A stretch of 64,000 nucleotides of DNA from Limnephilus marmoratus (GCA_917880885.1 OU862934.1:30240734-30304733); one strand, 5' to 3'. Numbered from the stretch's first letter, positions 52,456 through 63,235 are shown. The notes: generated by a model not told the origin, from the letters alone. Program-made: numbers and translations.

Positions 52456-52672
52456 GAATCTTAACGACGTAAGAAAAGAAGTCATGAATACAAATTTCGA
52501 CTCGCGACCCGTGTATTGGACGGACCTATTGTCGAATTTGCCTTATCAAAGAAAAGAAGAAGCAGAAAAATAATGTGGGAATCTTAACGACGTAAGTGAA
52601 GAAAGTGTGTAAACAAATATACGCCCGCGGCACGCCGGATTGGACAAACTTACGGTCGAATTCGCCCTGGCA
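52456..52672. repeat. Diverged tandem duplication, 123-bp period
   Basis: GAATCTTAACGACGTAAG begins at 52456 and again at 52579. Each copy runs on through a TGTATTGGACGGACCTA or CCGGATTGGACAAACTTA segment to a GTCGAATT motif. Unrelated in sequence to the 123-bp repeat at 15071. Confidence 0.65.
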
Positions 52673-52779
52673 GGCCTGAAGATTCGACCTTTCCGCCGCG
52701 TTCATTTTAATTAATTCTGAAGAATGTGTTACAAATATTTCAGATGTTTCTAAATGCTTCCCTCCCGAAGTTATTCCAC

Positions 52780-53310
52780 TTTTTAAATTTATTCTTTAAC
52801 CTCTCAGGCCTCGACCATATTTTGCAAAGGTCAAAATATTTCCGCTTAGCAATAAATATATTAAAAATAAATGGGATACTTCTGAATATATCCAAAAACT
52901 GAAAACTTCGTTTGAAAGGTGACAAAATACGCTTTCAAATAATATAAATCAAATTAATAAATCAAAAAATTATAATTTTTGAGGTGTTAATTTATTTTTT
53001 AAATTTAAAATAAAAATTATCTTTCTGTATAAAAATGATGAAATAATAGAAAGAATATATTTTCAAATTGACTTAATTTTTTTTCAAATTGCGATCTCAA
53101 ATTTTAGTTTCATAAATGTGTACATTTTACTTATTTTGCGGTTAACTTTTAGATTTGAATGTAAAGAGTGGTATTTTCTCTTTCTAACACCGTTTATATC
53201 GTATTTCTCACTACGAAGGTGAGGAGGACACAACGATTTTTATGAAACCTACACGTGTTATTCCGGAATGCGAAAAAATTGGCCAAAGGGATTAAATACC
53301 TAATAGTGAA
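52780..53310 (-). pseudogene. Decayed relative of the hAT relic at 34127
   Basis: GGTCAAAATATTTCCGCTTA, CAAAAACTGAAAACTTCG-like, TTTTTTTCAAATTGCGAT, CATAAATGTGTACATTTTAC and ACACCGTTTATATCG align in order with 34205-35170. No hAT terminus is evident. Heavily mutated. Confidence 0.55.
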
Positions 53311-53317
53311 CATTTAT

Positions 53318-53480
53318 TTATTTATTTATTTATTGTTTCTTTACACTGTAGGTAAAAATGTTTACAATACAATTTGTTACCTCACTAGGACAAGCCTGTG
53401 TTGAGGTTAACAATAATTATACAAGTTAACAAAATAACACAAAATTATACAGATTTTGAAAGAACAATATTGTTGTATTT
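53318..53480 (-). repeat. LINE 3' tail with (TAAA)n end
   Basis: On the minus strand GTAACAAATTGTATTGTAAA, then TACAGTGTAAAGAAAC and (AATAA)n at 53318-53332, the sort of end seen on family-A LINEs. Coding sequence is not present. Confidence 0.5.
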
Positions 53481-54165
53481 CTTACAGATTGAGATTATGG
53501 GTACCCAGTACCAGGCGGGTATAACTCCGATCCAAAAAGTGAACCGAATCTTTGGTGATATCATAAGTCCCCTTCGATTTGTTTATGGTCCCCAGCTACT
53601 ACCTCCACCAATAGGAATCTTGGATTTTTGTTGCATTTTTCTGCTATATTTTCGTTTGACATTTACAATGCATTCACATTTCCGACGTAATAAGATGGCA
53701 ATAAGTGTGAATATGGATTTTGCGAATGAAAAATGGAAGAACAGGACCCGTAATTGGAACAAAATTACAGGTGGGAAACTTCCTTTGGTTGATATTTCAG
53801 TGTGCCTAAAGTAGGTATGTTATTTAAGTTGTATTTTAATCGGTGTTGTACATGTTTCCGTTTTCAGAACATATTTATCCACCCGGAATCTAATAAGTAA
53901 TTGACGCAGTCGAACATCACGATTACATCTTAAAAAGGTATACATGTTTTCGATATTGCATCGACCTATCTCATTCATTTAATCTTCCCCAATTTCCTCT
54001 CTGGATTTTGACAATAGTGCTTATGTTTTTTTATTATATAAAATAGATTTTAACAATTAGCATTTCATTTGCTTTTTTCACAAGTTACTTATACATTACC
54101 CGGATACCTTTGAGATCCTATTGATTCAACATATTAATTATCTTAATATATAAAACATATTCGGG
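53481..54165. other. Unassigned interval
   Basis: Contains a 138-codon plus-strand open frame (53398-53814) with no recognisable domain, beginning in LINE-tail sequence. I do not call it a gene. Confidence 0.35.
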
Positions 54166-54169
54166 TTAG

Positions 54170-54805
54170 TTACACCATTTATAACTTAAGAACGGCTGGA
54201 CCGATTTTTATGATCTTTGATTTGTTGGATTTGTCTTCGCCCCGAATAGCGGAATAGTTATTAAAATACCGGAAAACAACACGAAATAAAAATGAAGAAA
54301 AAAAAAATATTTTCCTCAAACATTTTGTATGGAACGAATTCTCCATCATTTGAAAGAGTTGCAGCAAAATTGTGATTAGTATAATATTGAATAGTAATAT
54401 AAAAATACAAAAACGTCAAATGTCAATTTCAATGATTGTTTTGCTTTTGATCTTAAACATATAATGCTGCCCCTCTTTCTTACACACTAAATGTCAATAG
54501 TCGAAAATGAGACAAACGATGAACGTGTGTCTGCACCCCTCCAAAGGAAAAATACAATAATTATATTAAATCTCCCTCTCACGTATAAGGAAAATTAAAC
54601 GAAATTCCCGTAAGTAGGTTTAAATTAAGAAAATTACAAAAAATATAAATTCGCACACAGTGCCATCTCTGATACTGACAAAAACAAAACACGGACATTT
54701 GCGCATCGATAATTGCTTCATTGTGTAATTTTTAACTTATAAAAAAATTGAATTTAATTGATTCTGAGGTGGTACGAAGTTCGTCGGGTCAACTAGTAAG
54801 GTATA
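54170..54805 (-). mobile_element. RTE-like nonautonomous element, copy 1
   Basis: On the minus strand it starts ACTAGTTGACCCGACGAACT (54797), followed by TCGTACCACCTCAGAATC, ATGATGGAGAATTCGTTCCA and CTATTCGGGGCGAAGACAAA, and ends TTATAAATGGTGTAACTAAC near 54175. Same family as 56912-58075 on the plus strand; the two flank 54806-56911 as inverted repeats. Confidence 0.7.
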
Positions 54806-55735
54806 TTTTAATCAAACAAATTTAAAAATTCTATTGTTAAGTTTTTTTTCAGTGACACTGTAGAAAGAAATATCATTTCTCTCGTGTTACTCTTCTGAAT
54901 TCTTCCCATATGAAATTCCGGGACGTCATAGAGAAAAATTGGGCAGATTGTGTTTATGAAACTATTACAAAATTTTGCATAACACAGTCTTTTCAGTCTT
55001 TACCACACGGTGAGAAAGTGCTGACGAAACATAACTTCGTAGGCTTGGTCATACCAGGAATAAAGCAAAAAATCGTTGGTATCTAGTACATCGACCTATA
55101 ATATTTCTAGACATAAAACCTTAACATAGATGGCCGACATGTTTTGCGTCACCAGAGAGAGTATAAAAGGGAAAACGTATTGATTTTGGAAAGAATTTGG
55201 CACATCTCTTTTCACCGCTACCGCAAATCCTAGCAAACCTATTTTTAGTTATTCTTTCAAATTTATCTATTTCTTCTTCAAATTTTGCAAATTCACTTTG
55301 TGGCACCATTTTATTAATGATATAATTAAAAACACTTTGTTTTTACCACGATAATCTTTATTTCAAAAATCAACATTATTCGAGAACGATGTTCTCTTCA
55401 TATATGTACTAAAACTAAATGATCAAGTATAGAAAGACAGATGAGATGTCTAAACAGCAATAATTATTCGGAATTTGCTAACCATTCATTTGATATATCA
55501 AATATATGCTGGTTTTAAAATTTTACACACTAACGTTAGTGATTTTCACTTAGATCCTTTAGAAAATTTTAGAAATTAGGAAAAATGTCAATAGAAATTA
55601 AAATATTATTAATAATCAAATTAATTTTCTGAATAACCCTATCTTAAACATATTTCCATTATAATTTTTTATCTTTGTTCTTCTAAGCACCCCCCTTTCC
55701 ACCTCCCCCCCCCCCCCCCCCCCTCCCTACTGTTT
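54806..55735. other. Unassigned interval with inverted-repeat arm and MVPQ frame
   Basis: A minus-strand frame (55309-55121) starts MVPQSEFAKFEEEIDKFERI. Its start region recurs at 39035, where it reads MVPQNKFAVLEEIT. The preceding ~60 bases (55315-55375, AAACAAAGTGTTTTTAATTA on the minus strand) are repeated inversely at 56830-56890. Possibly the 5' end of an unrecognised element's protein. Confidence 0.4.
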
Positions 55736-56760
55736 ATTTATGTATTTATTTATTTATTTGAGACACAAACAGGATATTTATAAAACATTTTTGTGGGTTA
55801 AATAAAATAAATTAAAATACAAATATAAATATCCCTAGACTAATGTGTCTGCAGTAATCACATTTGAATTTTTACAGAAGCAAACACATGAAAAACAATG
55901 CAAGTATTATTTATACATAACTTTAAAAACAAAAAAACTAAATACGAAATTGAAATACATTATAAGTATACAATATATATGAAGTATTTCCTGAGATGTA
56001 ATAAAACAACAAATTTTATTTTATTTTTTAGGTGCACAAATCGTGGAGATAATTTTTGAAACATGTTACATTATTTAGAAAAATATCTATGAAAGTGTGT
56101 ATTTTAACAAGATCGTTGTATGATCGACATATTCTGGACATAGGATTAAAATATCCAGTATTATTGGTAAAAATTTCAGTCCAGAATATGTTTAGGTTTC
56201 TGGTAGATTTGGGCCTGGCGAATAACTTGATTTGGTTGACTAAGTTACTGTCTACACGATTATTCACAATATTATATAGCATTAAGAGGTCATTTATGTT
56301 TCGTCTTTTAACCAGACTTTCTAATTTAAAATGTCTAAGTCTTTGTTCGTACCCGTCTAGAAGATGATAGACACCTGATCGGTAAGACAAAATCCGTGTA
56401 AATTTTCTTTGGACTGATTCGAGTCTAGATATCTGTGTAATATAATGTGGATTCCAGACTGTTGACCCGTACTCAAGAACACTTCGGATTAAGGAATTAA
56501 ATAGAATTATTAGACTGTTAGAATTCTTAAACAGTTTGGTTGATCTTACAATAAAACCAAGTAATTTATTTGATTTACACACAATGTATTCAATGTGTTG
56601 ATTGAATGTTAGTTTGTTGTCAAATATAATTCCTAAATCTTTTATTGATTCAACTGTTTCTAGATTGTGACCACATATGCTATATGAATACAGAGTTTTG
56701 TTGGTGTTCTTCGTGAAATTTATAACTTTGCACTTAGCTATATTCAGTGTTGATCTTCTA
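55736..56760 (-). pseudogene. Non-LTR retrotransposon 3' fragment flanked by ~45-bp duplication
   Basis: Open frame 56837-56028 on the minus strand. The element part starts at TLNIAKCKVINFTKNTNKTL, then ESIKDLGIIFDNKLTFNQHI, NKLLGFIVRSTKLFKNSNSL, VLEYGSTVWNPHYITQISRL and VKRRNINDLLMLYNIVNNRV to the stop, and (AAAT)n at 55736-55763. TTCTTCTAAGCACCCCCC plus CCTTTCCACCTC (55676) and CTTCTAAGCACCTTCCC (56755) repeat on both sides as a long target duplication. The N-terminal residues of the open frame belong to this flank and not to the element. Confidence 0.8.
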
Positions 56761-56911
56761 AGCACCTTCCCTTTCCACCTCTCTCCTCCCCCACTACTTC
56801 CATTTCTACCTACGCCTGTCTTTCTATACTTGATCATGTTGATTTTTAAATAACGATTATCGTGGTAAAAACAAAGTGTTTTAATTATTTCATTATCTAT
56901 TTCTTACTAGC

Positions 56912-58075
56912 TGACCCGACAAACTTCGTTCCACCTCAGAATCAGACATCTGTTGTGTTAACATATTAGCTGAATTAAATTTAGTTTTTTTATTGAATTA
57001 AAAATTACACAATGAAGCTATTATCGATGCGCAACTGTCCGTGTTTTGTTTTTGTCAGTATCAGATATGGTGCTGTGTACAGATATATATTTTTGTGATT
57101 TTCTTACTTTTCTTCTTACTTACGGGAATTGGGTTTTCATTTTCTTATACGTGTGAGGGAGATTTATTATAATTATTGTATTTTTTCCTTGTTGACATTT
57201 TGTGTGTAAGAAACAGGGCAGCATTATATGTTTAAGAACAAAAACAAAAAAACAATCAGCGCATTGACATTTGACGTTTTTAAATTTTTGGAAGTCACTC
57301 ACTATTCAATATTATACTTATCACAATATTGCTGCAGCTCTTTCAAAAGATGTACATAGAATTTGTTCCATACAAAATGTATGGGAAAATATATTTTTTC
57401 TTATTTTTTTAACGGTCGGTCCGTTTGATAGATTCTCCCATCTTAACAGACGGACTGCAATCTTTAGAGCATAGGCGTCAGGTGAGAATGCTGTCCTTGT
57501 TCTACCGGTATTACAACGGAAGATGCTCCGAGGAACTAGCGTCATTGATCCCCTCGGCACCGGTGCATAGTCGGGAAACACGCCAAACAACAACATTTGT
57601 ACACGTTGACATTAATCAAATGAGAACGGGTCGTTTCTATGACTCGTTCTTGAGTTCAACGGCTCGGCTGTGGAACGATTTGCCGGCCCCTGTGTTTCCT
57701 CCCTCCTACAACATGGGTCTCTTTAAGACCCATGTTCACTCCTTCCTTTCCTTAAAAAGACCCTCCACACAGCATCTTCAAAGATGACATAGGCCCCGAG
57801 GGAAATTATTTTCCGCAGGGTATTATGTGTGGAGTTAATGTAAAAAAAAGCTCTTTCCCAATAGGAGAATTCGTTCCATACAAAATGTATTAGGAAACGA
57901 ATTTTCTTCATAATTTTTTTTAATCGTTATTTTTTTCCGATGGTTTATTAGCTATTCTGCTATTCGGGGCGGAGAAAAATCCAACAAATCAAAGATCATA
58001 CAAATTGGTCCAGCCGTTCTTGAGTTATAAATGGTGTAACTAACCCGACTTTGTTTTTGTATATTAAAATGAGTT
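56912..58075 (+). mobile_element. RTE-like nonautonomous element, copy 2, split by LINE insertion
   Basis: Starts ACTAGCTGACCCGACAAACT (56910), runs to about 57412, resumes at about 57850 (GGAGAATTCGTTCCATACAA) and ends TTATAAATGGTGTAACTAAC (58040). The segment GCTCTTTC to TTCCATACAAAATGTAT occurs on both sides of the LINE (57338 and 57850), so the insertion carries a ~70-base duplication. Confidence 0.7.
57413..57850 (+). pseudogene. CR1-like LINE (H-tail family) 3' end with intact C-terminus and hairpin tail
   Basis: Open frame (57425-57787): SPILTDGLQSLEHRRQVRML, SLFYRYYNGRCSEELASLIP, INQMRTGRFYDSFLSSTARL and WNDLPAPVFPPSYNMGLFKT, then HSFLSLKRPSTQHLQR and stop. From CTTCCTTTCCTTAAAAAGAC (57744) to the A-run at 57848 it matches the end of H-SINEs, including GATGACATAGGCCCCGAGG and TGTGGAGTTAATGT. 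This is the key copy linking LINE and SINE. 5'-truncated; inserted into an RTE-like element. Confidence 0.9.
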
Positions 58076-58233
58076 TGAAAAGAAAAGGTTGCGTTCAGCT
58101 GTTTTTTTTTAATGCAATTTTGATATGAGGCCAAAATACTTTACCAAATTAAATAATTCTTATTTTAAAAGGTTATTGAAAATACACATATTTGTACCAC
58201 CTAATTTATGTTTTTAATGATAAAATATAGTTC

Positions 58234-58870
58234 ACTAGCTGGTTCCCGGCATGCGTTGCACTGCCATATTCAAAGAAATAAATTGTTTCCCCCTGCATGT
58301 CCTTTCCCGTGCGCCTCCAATCCCCTCCCGCATCCCCTCCCCCTCCCGCGTTCCCCTTACACCTTCCCCGCCTACCCTCTCCCCTCTCCCGCTTCCCGTC
58401 CCGCCAACCCCCTTCCCGCGTTCCATATATTCAGTCCAAGTACATTCAGTTTTCAAACAGCTCGCGTGCCACCTATTACAATTTTTTTATTCACATTTCC
58501 ATTTTTCATACATTGAAAATATTCATTTTGGTATATTATAAGAACAATCAATCAAATAAGGTGTCTAACATAGGTATCTATTTAAAATATCTATAATTTA
58601 AAAAATCCATTGACAATTCTTTTGTTATAAAAAAAAACAGCTGCCTGCTAAATTCAATTTCATCTAAGGCGCAAACTATCAAACGTGCGAAGTTAAAATA
58701 ATAAGTTTTCTGAAGTTATCCAATTTTGTGCGCAATTTTCTTAATTTTTCTTTCCGTAGGAACCTTCTACAAAGTATTAGAAAATTTAAAAAAAAACGTG
58801 AATAAAATAGGTAAAGTCGTTCTGAAGTTATGGCGTGTCCAAGGGAAACAGGGATTAATTTATGTATATA
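58234..58870 (+). mobile_element. RTE-like nonautonomous element with C/T-rich core
   Basis: Start ACTAGCTGGTTCCCGGCATG, C/T-rich core at 58290-58430, then TTTTCAAACAGCTCGCGTGC as in the 13205 and 39383 copies. The 3' part differs (AAGTCGTTCTGAAGTTATGG) and ends near TATGTATATAGATTATAG. Confidence 0.65.
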
Positions 58871-58949
58871 GATTATAGTATTAAATTATTCAAGAATTTA
58901 ATGGCAACTTTTGATAATTTTTTGGGAGTTATTAATTATTATTGTAATA

Positions 58950-59681
58950 GAGAACTCCAGTCCAATTTTTTTATTTTTTTTATGAATAATGACCTTCTAA
59001 CTTAAATAACTGCATTTTTATTTTTAGTTTTAGAGTTAGTTTTAATATTTAAAATAATTGTCAAAGTTTTAATTTTTCAAGACTACTCGAAAACCACCGG
59101 AAATATGGTAAATCGTGTGACGTCATCACTCCTGAAAAATTAGTATAGGATTGGGCAATCAGCTGATCTACTGCCGCCATTTTGAAATCCGTTGTTCCGT
59201 TGTTCCGTTGTTCGAAGTATTCTCCCTAGAAGAAGTATTACTATTTTTTTTGTGCAGTGGTTTTTCAATATTTAAAATAATAGAGATAAACTAATAGTGA
59301 TACCTCTATTTTGATACTGAATTATTTAGGCTTAAATATTGTTTTAATAAACACAACAACTAAATCTCTATAAACAGTACGAAATAAAGAATAACATGAA
59401 ATGTTGTTAATACTGATGTTTTGTGCCATACCTACATGTCAATTGATTTCAATACAATGTGATACAATGACTGGTGACGCGTGACGTCAGCACTAACCAT
59501 TCAATCGTACCAACTTTACAGTGTATTTTAACGAGACGTTAAAAAATGCACTTTTTAATATTTTTTTACGAACTCTACGTTTAATATTATGAAAAAAAAC
59601 TTATATATTCAGAATCAGCGTTTATTGGTCTGTATGAACATATTTTCTTAAAGCCATAATATTTTTCACTGGAGTTCCTTA
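58950..59681. mobile_element. ~770-bp TIR element, copy 2
   Basis: GAACTCCAGTCCAATTTTTT at the left and CACTGGAGTTCCTTATTA at the right are inverted termini. The interior aligns with 25669-26441. It carries an extra ~60-base segment (GATTGGGCAATCAGCTGATC and a GTTGTTCC triplicate near 59195) that copy 1 lacks. Confidence 0.75.
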
Positions 59682-59689
59682 TTATGGTA

Positions 59690-60520
59690 ATTATTAAAAA
59701 AAATCTTTCCTTTGGAAAAAGATTAAAATGTAAAATAAAAAAAATTAAATATTGTAAAACCAATCGTTTTTATGGTCGAAATTTTAACATTTAAATACGA
59801 CAAATTTGTTTCGCAGTAAATCTGTCTTTCTAATTAAAATTTGAATTGCTTTTTTTAGTAATTTATATTTTTATAATTGCCAAAAGCTTTCTCTAAAGTC
59901 GTGAAAAATCAAAAAGCAAGATCTATTTCAGGGTCAACTTTATAATCATCATAAAAGAAACTAATAAAATACAATACTTTAATATTGATGAAACCCAAAA
60001 CACTTTTGTAAATTGGAAATAATTAATGTTTTCGTTTGTAAAAAAAGAATTCTATGTATTTTGACCCTTTGAACACCCACTAGTTAAAACGAGCACAGTA
60101 ATTGCACCGGAACTCTCAAGAGTAATATAAATATGTATTTATTTAGCAAAGAGTTCGTTATATTTTCACACCGAATGAAGTTTCTGAGAGGAATTTAAAT
60201 AGAGTGTGTCGACGGTATTAAAACGCAGATGTTTCCAAAGGGTTTAATTTTTTTTCACCCAACTTCAAAGGAAAATCCCGACAAATTAAAAATATTAATT
60301 ATGAATGTGGATTAAAAAAAAATAGTAGAATAATTATTTCTAAAGATTTGTAAGGATTCCGTACGGATCGTGCCGTATTGAATAAAACATTCAAAGAAAT
60401 TATTAATGACAATTATTATATGAAGCGGGTTTTATCAAACTAAACATAAAAAGCCCTCCATATTAACGATCAAATTCAATTGAAAGTACTATTTGCGGAA
60501 TACATTATGACCAGCAGTAA
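59690..60520. other. AT-rich interval, nothing recognised
   Basis: No supported features. Confidence 0.45.
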
Positions 60521-60524
60521 AAAA

Positions 60525-60625
60525 CCCGCTCCGCAAGTTTTTGCTGCTAGGCCCTGCGGGCGGCTTCTGCGTCAGCTTCGCCCAGTTTAAGGCGCCGCGC
60601 CGCTATCCGCATTTCTACCGATTTC
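60525..60625. other. Isolated GC-rich patch
   Basis: AACCCGCTCCGCAAGTTTTT, GCCCTGCGGGCGGCTTCTGC and GGCGCCGCGCCGC stand out in an AT-rich region. No motif or family assigned. Confidence 0.4.
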
Positions 60626-60684
60626 TTACATATCTCCCTTAAACATTTGAAGTTTTTAAGCTCTAAAAAAATATATATGTTATT

Positions 60685-60990
60685 TTTTAAGATAATGTCC
60701 AGGGCTTAAAGATGACATCTTTAAGGTTGCTGTGTGGAGGGTTTTAATGAGGAAAAAAGGCAGTGTTTGGATCTTGAAGACACCCACGTTGTAGGAGGGA
60801 GGAAATATAGAGGCCGGCGGATCGTTCTGCAGCCGAGCTGTTGAACTCAAGAACGAGTCGTAGAAACGACAAAAATGTAACAAATTAATGTCAACTATCT
60901 ACAGTTGGACGCCTTTGGCGTGTTTTCCAATAATGCGCCGGTGCATTTGCACCCGCAAGCCGAACGGATCAATGACCCAAAATGTTCATT
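60685..60990 (-). pseudogene. CR1-like LINE (H-tail family) C-terminal fragment
   Basis: Minus strand: FYDSFLSSTARLQNDPPASI, FPPSYNVGVFKI and LHTATL, parallel to 57640-57787. Upstream parts (CGGTGCATTTGCACCCGC, from the IPSAPVH region) are frameshifted. The hairpin tail is mostly lost. Confidence 0.75.
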
Positions 60991-60999
60991 AAAACATGA

Positions 61000-61415
61000 C
61001 TCGCAATAGAGCAAAAATATCCTGGAATATGCCTTAAGTAGCGTTTAAAGAAACACTGTGAGTTTTTTCATTCATATAACTTGTAAAATAACAGAAACAT
61101 TGTGTTTATAATAATTTTCGGAGAAAACATTGCGATTTTTTTTATCGAGGGAATTTCATACAATTACGTATCGGCGCACGTGTCAAATGTATAAATAATA
61201 TCTTCAAGAAAACATATATATTTTTTAAGAGTCTAAAAACATAAAGTGTTCAAGGAAAGTGAATTATAAACTGGTGGAAATTCGGGATGCTGAGTCTTAA
61301 CTTAAGATTTTTTTTTGACTTACATAACTTTTTCTTTTTTTAACCTCTTCTGTGTATCCAATATTTGAATAATAAAAGCTGCTTGTTTCTTTTAAATTAA
61401 TAAATAAATATGAAA
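61000..61415. other. AT-rich interval, possible intron
   Basis: If the donor at 61424 is real, this is the start of its intron. Otherwise nothing recognised. Confidence 0.35.
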
Positions 61416-61424
61416 AATTCTTAC

Positions 61425-61488
61425 CTTTATCAGCAGCGAGAGATGAGGTGATGCCGAAAGCTGCGATACAAATCAGTAGCACCCACAT
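61425..61488 (-). CDS. Candidate first coding exon of a secreted protein
   Basis: Minus strand, ATG at 61488: MWVLLICIAAFGITSSLAAD, then K and one further base before a splice donor GGTAAGAAT (GT at 61424-61423). The protein start is a textbook signal peptide: a hydrophobic core followed by small residues SLAAD at a likely cleavage site. An in-frame ATG lies at 61530, but a TATA box at 61553-61558 would place the transcript start near 61525, downstream of it, so I prefer 61488. The next exon is not found; to the left lies repeat-rich sequence. The family is unknown. Most likely the only host protein-coding exon in the window, together with 61765-61812. Confidence 0.45.
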
Positions 61489-61552
61489 TTTACACTTTTT
61501 ACCAACAGCACTTTCAAATAAATGACACATATTCCCTTCTAAGCTTTTCTAA

Positions 61553-61558
61553 TTTATA
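61553..61558 (-). promoter_or_regulatory. Candidate TATA box of the secreted-protein gene
   Basis: TATAAATTAG on the minus strand, 65 bases before the preferred ATG. A TCATTT initiator-like site lies about 30 bases downstream. Confidence 0.35.
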
Positions 61559-61764
61559 ACACTTATGCCCTTCTAACATCAAGACTATTTCACACTACGC
61601 ATATTATTTTATATTTTATAGAGATATATATATAAATAATCTATTATTTTTTATTATAAGATATATAATATATTGACGAACACACTTCTAAACTTTAGTA
61701 GAAATTCAACTATTTTTATTTTTGTTCAAAGGAGATTCATTTTAGTAACACAATTTATTATGGA

Positions 61765-61812
61765 TTAAACACTGATTTTATTGTTGATGTTTTCCAGTAA
61801 TGTTTTCTCAAT
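61765..61812 (-). CDS. Candidate last exon of an upstream minus-strand gene
   Basis: The minus strand shows a pyrimidine-rich acceptor, TATTTTTTTCTGTTTCAG, directly followed by an open 15-codon segment IEKTLLENINNKISV and TAA at 61767-61765. AATAAA signals follow at 61754-61759 and again near 61716. If real, it ends a gene whose other exons lie to the right, perhaps a tandem neighbour of the signal-peptide gene. Frame and phase cannot be proven without the preceding exon. Confidence 0.3.
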   Translation of the reverse strand: MEKTLLENINNKISV

Positions 61813-61849
61813 CTGAAACAGAAAAAAATACAAATGAACTTTCGAATAC

Positions 61850-62375
61850 AACTATATTACATTGTAGTGATTTATGAGACATCTTTTTCTATTATCAAGA
61901 ATAACACGGCGTGAATTTCATGTTCTACTATTACATCTTCAACATTATTTTATTTATTAAACATTCTTTGACAGGATAATACAAGACTTTTTTTTTAATT
62001 ACAATTAAAATAAAGAGTTGACAAAATATTGGTAACATATGAATTAAATATTAAAGCTTGCAAAATGTCCCACGTCAGTTCAATAATAACAAAATGGTTG
62101 ATTGGCTTAGGTAGGGTGGAATCTGAAAAACAATTAAATAATGTCACTTAAAATTTTACATGGCCTATTAACGGCACATTTAGTTAAAATTTATTTTATT
62201 TAAATAAAAAATAAAAATAAAACATTTTTCTTTTCTTTTTCTTTTTTTGTTACAGAATAAATTTTCAGGCATTTTTAATAATGTATATTTAATTTAAAAA
62301 ATTAAAATGAACATTTTGTTAAAAATTTTTTTTTTCGCATTCTCACCAGCATTTGGTTTTTTTTTTTTTTTTTAC
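61850..62375. other. AT-rich interval, nothing recognised
   Basis: No supported features. Would be intron if the acceptor at 61812 is real. Confidence 0.4.
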
Positions 62376-62377
62376 AG

Positions 62378-62780
62378 TGAATACCGCACAAGAATCTCAA
62401 CTGCTCCCGTCTGGAGCCAGTGAGACTATGGCATCCCCAATTGGGGTATGTTGTGAGGCTGAAGGTAGCGGGGAGGGGAAGGAGGTGGGGAAGAGGAAGG
62501 TTGGGAAGTACCTGGCTATTCAGATCTGGTCACTAAACACGGCTAAAGCCATTTTCAAGCAACGTTTCAATTCTGAATGGTGGTCTTACACCAGGGCGAT
62601 ACTGATAGTATCTTCCACTCTGGAACATGCCGCAAATATACTATATATTATTTTTAAATGAATTAATTGTGAAATAACACAAATTAATCAAATAAAATTT
62701 ATTTGCGCATGCCGGGTTCGAACCCGCGACCTCCGGAATGTGAGTCAAGAGTCTTAGCCACTGGACTACGGAGGTCGTCA
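62378..62780 (-). mobile_element. T-SINE, full length
   Basis: Minus strand: head with GACCTCCGTAGTCCAGTGGC and B box GGGTTCGAACCCG at about 62715, body with GTATCGCCCTGGTGTAAGAC, AGATCTGAATAGCCAGGTAC, and the tail TTGAGATTCTTGTGCGGTAT with an A-run (T-run at 62358-62375). Closest relative here is 51468-51855, plus a ~20-base insertion near 62480. Confidence 0.85.
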
Positions 62781-62784
62781 TCGT

Positions 62785-63100
62785 CGTCGAGGTTCCTTAG
62801 AACGGGCAATCTGCCTAGCTAGGAACTAATATCGACCCACAAGACATAATAACACTTGTACACATTTTATAGTTATTTTACAATGTTATTTTTATGTTAT
62901 ATTTGCCATACAAATGTATCAAATGTAATGTTATAAATAAATAAATAAAATATAAGAAATTTAAATATAGGTAACATAAAATATTAGACACAAAATATGG
63001 GTCACATAAAATATAAGAAACAAAATATAAGTTACATAAAATATAGATTACATAAAATATAAGAAACCAAATATAGGTTATATAAAATATTTTTAAAAAA
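62785..63100. other. AT-rich interval with ATAAAATAT-type tandem units
   Basis: 62960-63090 repeats ACATAAAATATAAGAAAC-like units of about 20-25 bases, a low-complexity tandem array. Confidence 0.5.
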
Positions 63101-63104
63101 TCAG

Positions 63105-63235
63105 CAGTTTACACGCGGTAGAAGTGAAACCTTTAGAAAACTAAGGTAGATAAGAGTGGGGAGGCTACGAAGCACCGCACTAAGAGGAGACCGATAGGCT
63201 ACGAAGCACCGCAGAAAGAGGAGACCGATTAATCT
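63105..63235. repeat. Foldback-family fragment with tandem 32-bp unit
   Basis: CACGCGGTAGAAGTGAAACC, then GGCTACGAAGCACCGCACTA and GAGGAGACCGAT, the latter unit repeated at once (63162 and 63194). Same as the arm of the 796-1250 element. Confidence 0.65.

Noticed and set aside
53398..53814. 138-codon open frame
   Set aside because: No recognisable domain, starts inside a LINE tail, and no splice or promoter context.
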